In this document: positions 58,706-64,000 of the stretch, one piece after another
How the letters are laid out: each line of letters starts with the position of its first letter
Numbering within the stretch: position 1 is the first letter of the stretch
Assembly (NCBI RefSeq): GCF_029784165.1
Contig: NC_073696.1
Span: 263,172,494 to 263,236,493 of the forward strand
Direction of reading: 5' to 3'
Length of the DNA: 64,000 nucleotides
DNA from: Wyeomyia smithii
Lineage: Eukaryota > Arthropoda > Insecta > Diptera > Culicidae
Translations under genes and position numbers: made by a program
The notes under the pieces: generated by a model
Database searches by the model: none
Told to the model about the DNA's origin: nothing
What the model saw: the letters and a program-made list of their open reading frames with translations, nothing else

Positions 58706-60680
58706 CTGCAAGGAAAGAAAACATAGAGGAGTGTGAGTCTTGCTGCTAATTGTCAATATTAAATAAGATTTTCATAAACTTAGAGAAATGTTATACATGT
58801 GAACATAGTGGATGAGCAGTAACTATAATCGCAGTGACGAACCTCTACTGATAAAACTCAATTATCATCTGCGAATGCTCATCTCTTACCTCATCGTAAG
58901 CGAACTCGTATAGGTAAGTCGAAAAAATTCCAAAGCCACGCGATCAAAACATGACCAACTTGTTCACGCTAGCTTGACTGGCCCCGGAGGGAACCTCTAC
59001 CTTTACATGCTATGTACGAGCCCAGAAAACTACGGTACATAGCAGAGAGGTGTATATCGTCGTTCGTGGCTGCCGTCCGTTTAATAAAATAGTTACCGAA
59101 GCAGGAACGTTGTTTTCTCCCGTATTGCTTAGCTGCAGCACGATCATGTCTCAGTAATCAACCACGTTGCTCGCATTTCCTATTGGCAAACCGATCACGA
59201 TCGCTCATATTTTCATTTATTCCACCTTGGCAGGGTACACAAAAACGGCTGCTCACGGTACGAATTGCCACTGTCTCAGTTTTCAGTGTGGAATATAAAT
59301 ATAGATACCAACAACACGGCAAACATAGCCAACCGAGCGGCGGAAGAAAGAGAAGCATCGTAATAGCGGACATTCGACAATAACCTGGTGGTGGTTCGAA
59401 GATATTTGCGGCAGAGTAGAGTAGAGTAGAGCCGGTGGAAGCAAAAACTTTCACTTTTACTTGAACTTATTTAAACTTTATATGGCGTCGCCGACTGTGA
59501 ACGAAAGGAATCACCACTCCGGAGCGACGTCACCAGGTGTAAATATCTTGTCCCAAGCGGTTGTTGCTTGGTGGAATTACCGCTTGAGGTTGAATTTTAT
59601 GGTGCCTCTTGAACCGTTTGCTCCGACGAGGAAAGGTCATTTTCGGTTGATTTCTGGAGATCTGACTAATATACTCGGATGGGATAGAACTTCCGTGAGA
59701 ATTTTTTCAGGCAGTTTTTGCTTATTGGCTAAAAGCGTAAATACGATGAAAAAACATAGAGATACTGAATATATAACAATTTATTTATAGAAATACAACT
59801 TTTTCGGTTCGGTCAGATTTAAATCAATGCTAATCTTATAACGTTCCGAATATAGCAAAAAATACACGTTACTATTGTATTAATCGCCTGCACGACTATC
59901 TATCGCTTTAGTGGCTTACCTCATCGGGACCATCAGATTTACTTCCTCATGCAATAAAACGGATCATCGTCACCCCTGAGCATTTGGATAATTTGAAAAA
60001 TTAATTTCGATATGTCAGTCAAGACATGTAGCTAAAGTTTTTATGAGTTTTGTTGAAATTTGGTGAGAATTAAAGCGATAGTAGTATCTTTGATTAAGAA
60101 AAATATTCTGTGAAAAAGTTCTTCATAAAGTTACAAAAGACGAAAGCCGTTTGTGCCCTACATTCGAGGGTAGTAGTTTGTATAGTTTCTGTTTAAACGC
60201 AGTTTCTTATTGCATTTTTTTCTTATACCTTTGTTCGAAAATGGCTGCTTTTCAATTTCAATGGCTTCGGTGAAGCAGCTTTGGATTTGATTCCTCAACG
60301 GGAGTGTTTCGTTTATGAATGTAATCCGGAATCGGATGTGGGAATGCAATCCGGGGTTACGGGTATTCTTGGTTCAGACTGGAGCCGGACCAGCGCGCAA
60401 AAGCTACAAAATCGAGTGTGAATTTTTTTGGGTAACTTTTATCGATATTTTCTATTCTATGGTTGATGCATTGATACAACTATACGAAATAGCGTCGAAT
60501 CGATACTTTATATGAAAAGTGTTTTCACTTTAAACTTCATTGAAAATGATATATGCTAATTAAAATCAAGGACTGTTATGCTAATAATTTGGACGTAGTA
60601 CATCCACAGAACAAAAAAAAAATCGAGATTTTGTGGAACTTCTCATTCCCACAAAAAAAAAAAAACCTAGAAAACGCTAA
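58706..60680. other. Upstream region of the zinc-finger gene, no exon identified
   Basis: Should contain an intron and perhaps 5' exons of the zinc-finger gene. Short open frames at 59.16-59.45 and 59.46-59.79 kb show no recognisable domain. An AGAGT run (about 59412-59427) is the only repeat noted. Confidence 0.4.
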
Positions 60681-60689
60681 AATTTTACA

Positions 60690-61300
60690 TAGGGCTGTTA
60701 TGCAAATAGCGGCAGCATACAGCATTGCATTTCGCAAAAATCATGTTTTGCTTTGGGAATGTTTTAAAAACAAGGAACCTAAGTGAGTCTACTCAGCCAA
60801 GGGATGTTGAGTGTCGTTTTTCGTCTGTGAACAATTGCCCTAGCGGCAAAAAAGGACGGGTTTTCTTAATCGCATCGTGACGAGTAATGAAAAATGTATT
60901 TATTACAACAATTTGAAAAAATATGTGTATTTGGTGTTTTTTATTATGAGCTGCTAAAACCGAACGAAACCATCAATGGGAAACTGTATCGACTTCAAAT
61001 GCTACGATTGAGTCGAGCAATGCCTGAAAAAAAAAACCCATAAAAAAGAAGAGGCACGAAAAAATTATTTTACTGCATGACAATGCTCGACCTTATGCTG
61101 CCAAAGTCATAAAAACTTACATAGAAACCCTCACCATATTCCCTAGATATTGAGACGTCCGATTATGTTCCGTTCAATGACACGTGGACTTGGAAATTGA
61201 AAAATGGCTTGATTCGTGGATAGTCTCAATTCAAAAGACAGATTTACATTGTGTCTTAGCTGTCAATGGATGGAAAAATAGATCTTGAACAAAAACGTAG
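60690..61300 (+). pseudogene. mariner transposase relic
   Basis: Mariner family sequence appears in pieces across frames: PRDVECRF, VCEQLP (stop) RQKRTGFLNRIVTSNEKCIYY, then YYELLKPNETINGKLYRLQ, then ILLHDNARPYAAKVIKTY and a YSPDIASSDYVLFRSM-like block, then KWLDSWI. The first catalytic Asp (VTGDEKWI in active mariners) is Asn here. The second Asp is kept in LLHDNARP and the third in SSDYVLF. Stops and frameshifts make it inactive. Confidence 0.88.
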
Positions 61301-61579
61301 CGTAATGGTTATCTTGTTCTGAGCTATAAATCTTTCACCATCTTTGGATTCAGAAGACGTTATTCTGAAGATGTAAAGCCCTAAAATCGAGGAACTAAGT
61401 TGCCAGCCTCGAATCAAGTTTGTACTATGCGGTGGTGCATCGTCTTCCACACGTTGTGGTCAGTTCCGAAAAGTTTTCGAAGACTCGGGGCGACAATTTT
61501 ATCCAAAACAATCATTATAATAAACATCCTTGACTTTGTTCTGTACACTAAAACAGTTGGCTGGAAAGTCTATGTATAA

Positions 61580-61726
61580 TTAACCCTCTAGTGCCCAAAT
61601 TATTTTCAGACGGACTTCGAAAAAATCACTATGAAGCTTCATAAACATTTTTTAAGTATTGATTGAAGCTTTTTAGGGGTTTGACTGAAGACCGTCTAAA
61701 GGCGGCACTGGGCACTAAAGGGTTAA
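61580..61726. mobile_element. piggyBac-like MITE, 139 bp
   Basis: TTAA (61580-61583 and 61723-61726) flanks an element whose ends are CCCTCTAGTGCCC and GGGCACTAAAGGG. CCC ends next to TTAA are characteristic of piggyBac-superfamily elements. It is unrelated in sequence to the TTAA MITE at 738-971. Confidence 0.88.
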
Positions 61727-62926
61727 ACAGAAGATCGAGTTCCGAATCTGAATGTAGCACCATGGCTCTGTTTTTTTGAAGCTACTCCAGGACAAATAGT
61801 TCTCATAAAAAAAAGTAAGATCGTGACCAGCATGCCGTGGTAGTACCATTTTCACTCTATACAAACTCTTTTTCTGAGAGGACTCGGAAGCCCCGTGAAC
61901 TTTATGCATCTTATAGGTTTTACATCCAACGTCAGTAGACAAAATTTTGTGGACAGATTTAATAGTTATAGAATATTCAGAATAAAGAGCGAATAAAAGT
62001 TATTGAGTTTTAAGAAGGCTTGTAAATTTCAGGATATGAAAGATGGTACCGTCTGCCGGGATGACATTAGGCCACGGGAAATGTTTGAATGTGAAATTAG
62101 TCGAGATTTCTAGAACCTGATGCCTCAAATTTAATATCACATTTAACACGACATATTTATTCACAACTTGAAATGGAATATAGATAATATTACTGAGCTG
62201 TTGTACCTAAATAATGTTCCAAAGCACAGGGTGGAAAACACGCGCAAATAACGTTACCAACAAAAGTCCCATGCAAACCAACCCGATCAAGAAATCGCAT
62301 TAACTTACTACTCAGATGGAACGCCAGGATGTCGTCTCCAATGTGTTGAGAAAACATTATGTATTGAACCTGTCTTGATTCAGAAAATAATGTTTTTTCC
62401 AAACTATGCACTTTTCGAGCTCTCCGGAGGTAAGATTGTGCCAAGCTATAAGGATCGGTGCAGTGTGCCTAATTCACACTCTCGACAAAATTATATCAGT
62501 GTACATCGAAACACTTGCATTGTTGACATAGCTATGATGTTATATAGAATAATGACTAGAAGCTTGAGAACTGTAGGCTAATACTTTCCAAAAGGAAAAT
62601 TACAATGACTGAGTGTAGCAAAAATTGGTACACTTATTCTATTTAAGCTTGATGACTTACAAAGAAAGGCAGGAGGGTTATGGGTGCGTGTCCAGCGGCT
62701 TTGAGATCTCCAATAGAATATACAGTGGTAAATGACAAATGATAATTGAAAAGATTAGTCTTCTGAGGCGTTATGCTCTCCCTACCTTTAAATTCGATCC
62801 AGTCATACATTTTTTATAATTTCTATGAAACATAATTTCTGGTCAAGCCAATTAATATTCCACGTAGTAAATAGTCGGATCTACAAATACTATTTTATAA
62901 TTTTATTCATGCGTATTATTGGTAGA
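61727..62926. other. Intergenic DNA, no recognised gene
   Basis: AT-rich with short random open frames. No supported feature. Confidence 0.5.
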
Positions 62927-63800
62927 TACCATGGAATGGGGTGAAATTGATCAATTTTTATAACAATTTCCAATTAACTAGCTTCATGTACATTTTTCCC
63001 GAAATAGTATAATTTTAAAACAAGTACTGGTATGTGCTCCAGTAAACCTCTATGGCTATTGGTGAAATTTCTGTCGTCTACTTCATGAAATAAATTCGAT
63101 AATTCTATGGTACTAGGTACTATGAGGTTAATGGGGGGGAAATTGCTCACTATTGAAATTCATACATTCTTTTGGCAATGTGCTTTTTTTCGATATGTTC
63201 AAGTTAAATGATGATTTCTGTACTGAAAAATATCATTTACAGCTAGTTTGGAAACGAAAATAACGATATTTCAGGTTAAAATTTGTTTATTTTGGTTCAC
63301 GAGCTGCTTGTTGCTAAATTTGCTCTTATTTGATTGTCGTTAGACCGATTCAATTCGGTTTGTTGCAAAAGCTCAAAAACTAGCTCTGAAATTAATATCT
63401 CTGTGGTTTTCTGCGAATTCATCAGTATTTTTTTAATGGTATAGAATGATCATTGTTGAAAATTACATTTTTTGAGCTTTTATCAAACTTTACACTTCTC
63501 CAAATTTAACGTAATTATCCCTCAGCTAAGATTACTTTAAGAAAATTCAATTCTTTTTTTTGTTATTTGGAAACTTGTTTGATCAAATTTGATTGTGTTT
63601 TGACTGAGTTAGAGGAATTTTTCGAAAATATGAAAAATTGCATCGGGCATGCAAGGGTAAACTTTGACAGGTATGTGAATCATGCAAAAGTTGCGTTTAA
63701 GGACACGGTTATATTGCCTAGTGTTGTAAGAGCAATATCTTTTGATTAGTATTTTTTATCACGAATTTTCAGGTGATCAATTTCACCCCATTCCACGGTA
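62927..63800. mobile_element. TA-flanked inverted-repeat element, 870 bp
   Basis: The element spans 62929-63798, flanked by TA. The ends CCATGGAATGGGGTGAAATT and the inverse AATTTCACCCCATTCCACGG continue inward (GATCA/TGATC), giving about 25 bp with one mismatch. There are no transposase motifs. The TA target suggests the Tc1/mariner superfamily. Confidence 0.88.
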
Positions 63801-64000
63801 CACTACTTTTAATTTTTCATGTATTAAACTCAACTTTTTGCTTTTGGCACAATGTCACCTTCTATATGGTGGGGTGTTATTAGGCCAAAGTTCATGTATT
63901 TTTAGCAACATTATAGTTTATAGTAACTTATTGCGTAACCATATTTGCGACAGTTGTTAACTAAACATCCAAGTATGCATTGACGCGTTTTGGATGAAAT

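Noticed and set aside
59158..59454. 98-residue minus-strand frame as first exon of the zinc-finger gene
   Set aside because: No suitable donor joins it in phase to 58705, and the sequence is not similar to transcription factors.
1..64000. CRISPR arrays, operons or bacterial-type systems
   Set aside because: Spliced metazoan genes and insect transposons throughout. No such features are seen.
1..64000. Integrated non-retroviral RNA virus fragments, common in Aedes
   Set aside because: No open frame or fragment resembled viral polymerase, nucleoprotein or glycoprotein families by eye; a translated database search was not possible.

Overview
The window reads as nuclear DNA from an insect, most likely a culicine mosquito. 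The genes are spliced, with GT-AG introns. Orthologues of conserved metazoan genes (Pcf11, RSRC1, mRpL41, mitochondrial NARS2, a CFAP97-family gene, RpS15, an importin alpha of the alpha-3/4 type) sit in AT-rich DNA full of mosquito-style transposon debris: TTAA- and TA-flanked MITEs, hAT derivatives, tRNA-derived SINEs, I-like and jockey-like LINEs, Ty3/gypsy and mariner. The species assignment is inference.

Layout. 1-3.97 kb is intergenic, with a TTAA foldback element and a possible SINE. 3.98-15.0 kb is an 11-exon Pcf11 gene on the minus strand. Its exon phases join perfectly into a 1899-residue protein, and its 3-kb first intron carries a hAT MITE. 15.0-22.4 kb is a compact gene cluster: RSRC1 (+) is convergent with mRpL41 (-), mRpL41 is head-to-head with NARS2 (+), then a CFAP97-like gene (+) is convergent with RpS15 (-). 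25.2-33.7 kb is a decayed Ty3/gypsy element on the minus strand with two diverged LTRs. 34.2-36.8 kb holds a GC-rich island, a 1.05-kb hAT-like element with a perfect 8-bp target duplication, and a tandem repeat. 37.6-40.4 kb is the five-exon importin alpha gene (+). 43-48 kb is a dense patch of MITEs, LINE fragments and a SINE. 49.2-58.7 kb is a minus-strand gene for a polyglutamine C2H2 zinc-finger protein. One intron of this gene holds a nearly complete 6.6-kb I-like retrotransposon flanked by a perfect 15-bp duplication. 59-64 kb is mostly non-coding, with a mariner relic, a TTAA MITE and an 870-bp TA-flanked inverted-repeat element.

Functional links. The mRpL41 and NARS2 pair both serve mitochondrial translation and share a 344-bp divergent promoter region. 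Pcf11 and RSRC1 both act in pre-mRNA processing, but lie 2.5 kb apart with no evidence of co-regulation. No new multi-gene system was found. The most interesting material is the repeat structure: well-bounded transposon insertions with intact duplications, two copies of one foldback family, and a shared satellite-like motif. On the gene side there are possible intronic poly(A) sites in Pcf11 and an alternative C-terminus of the zinc-finger gene.
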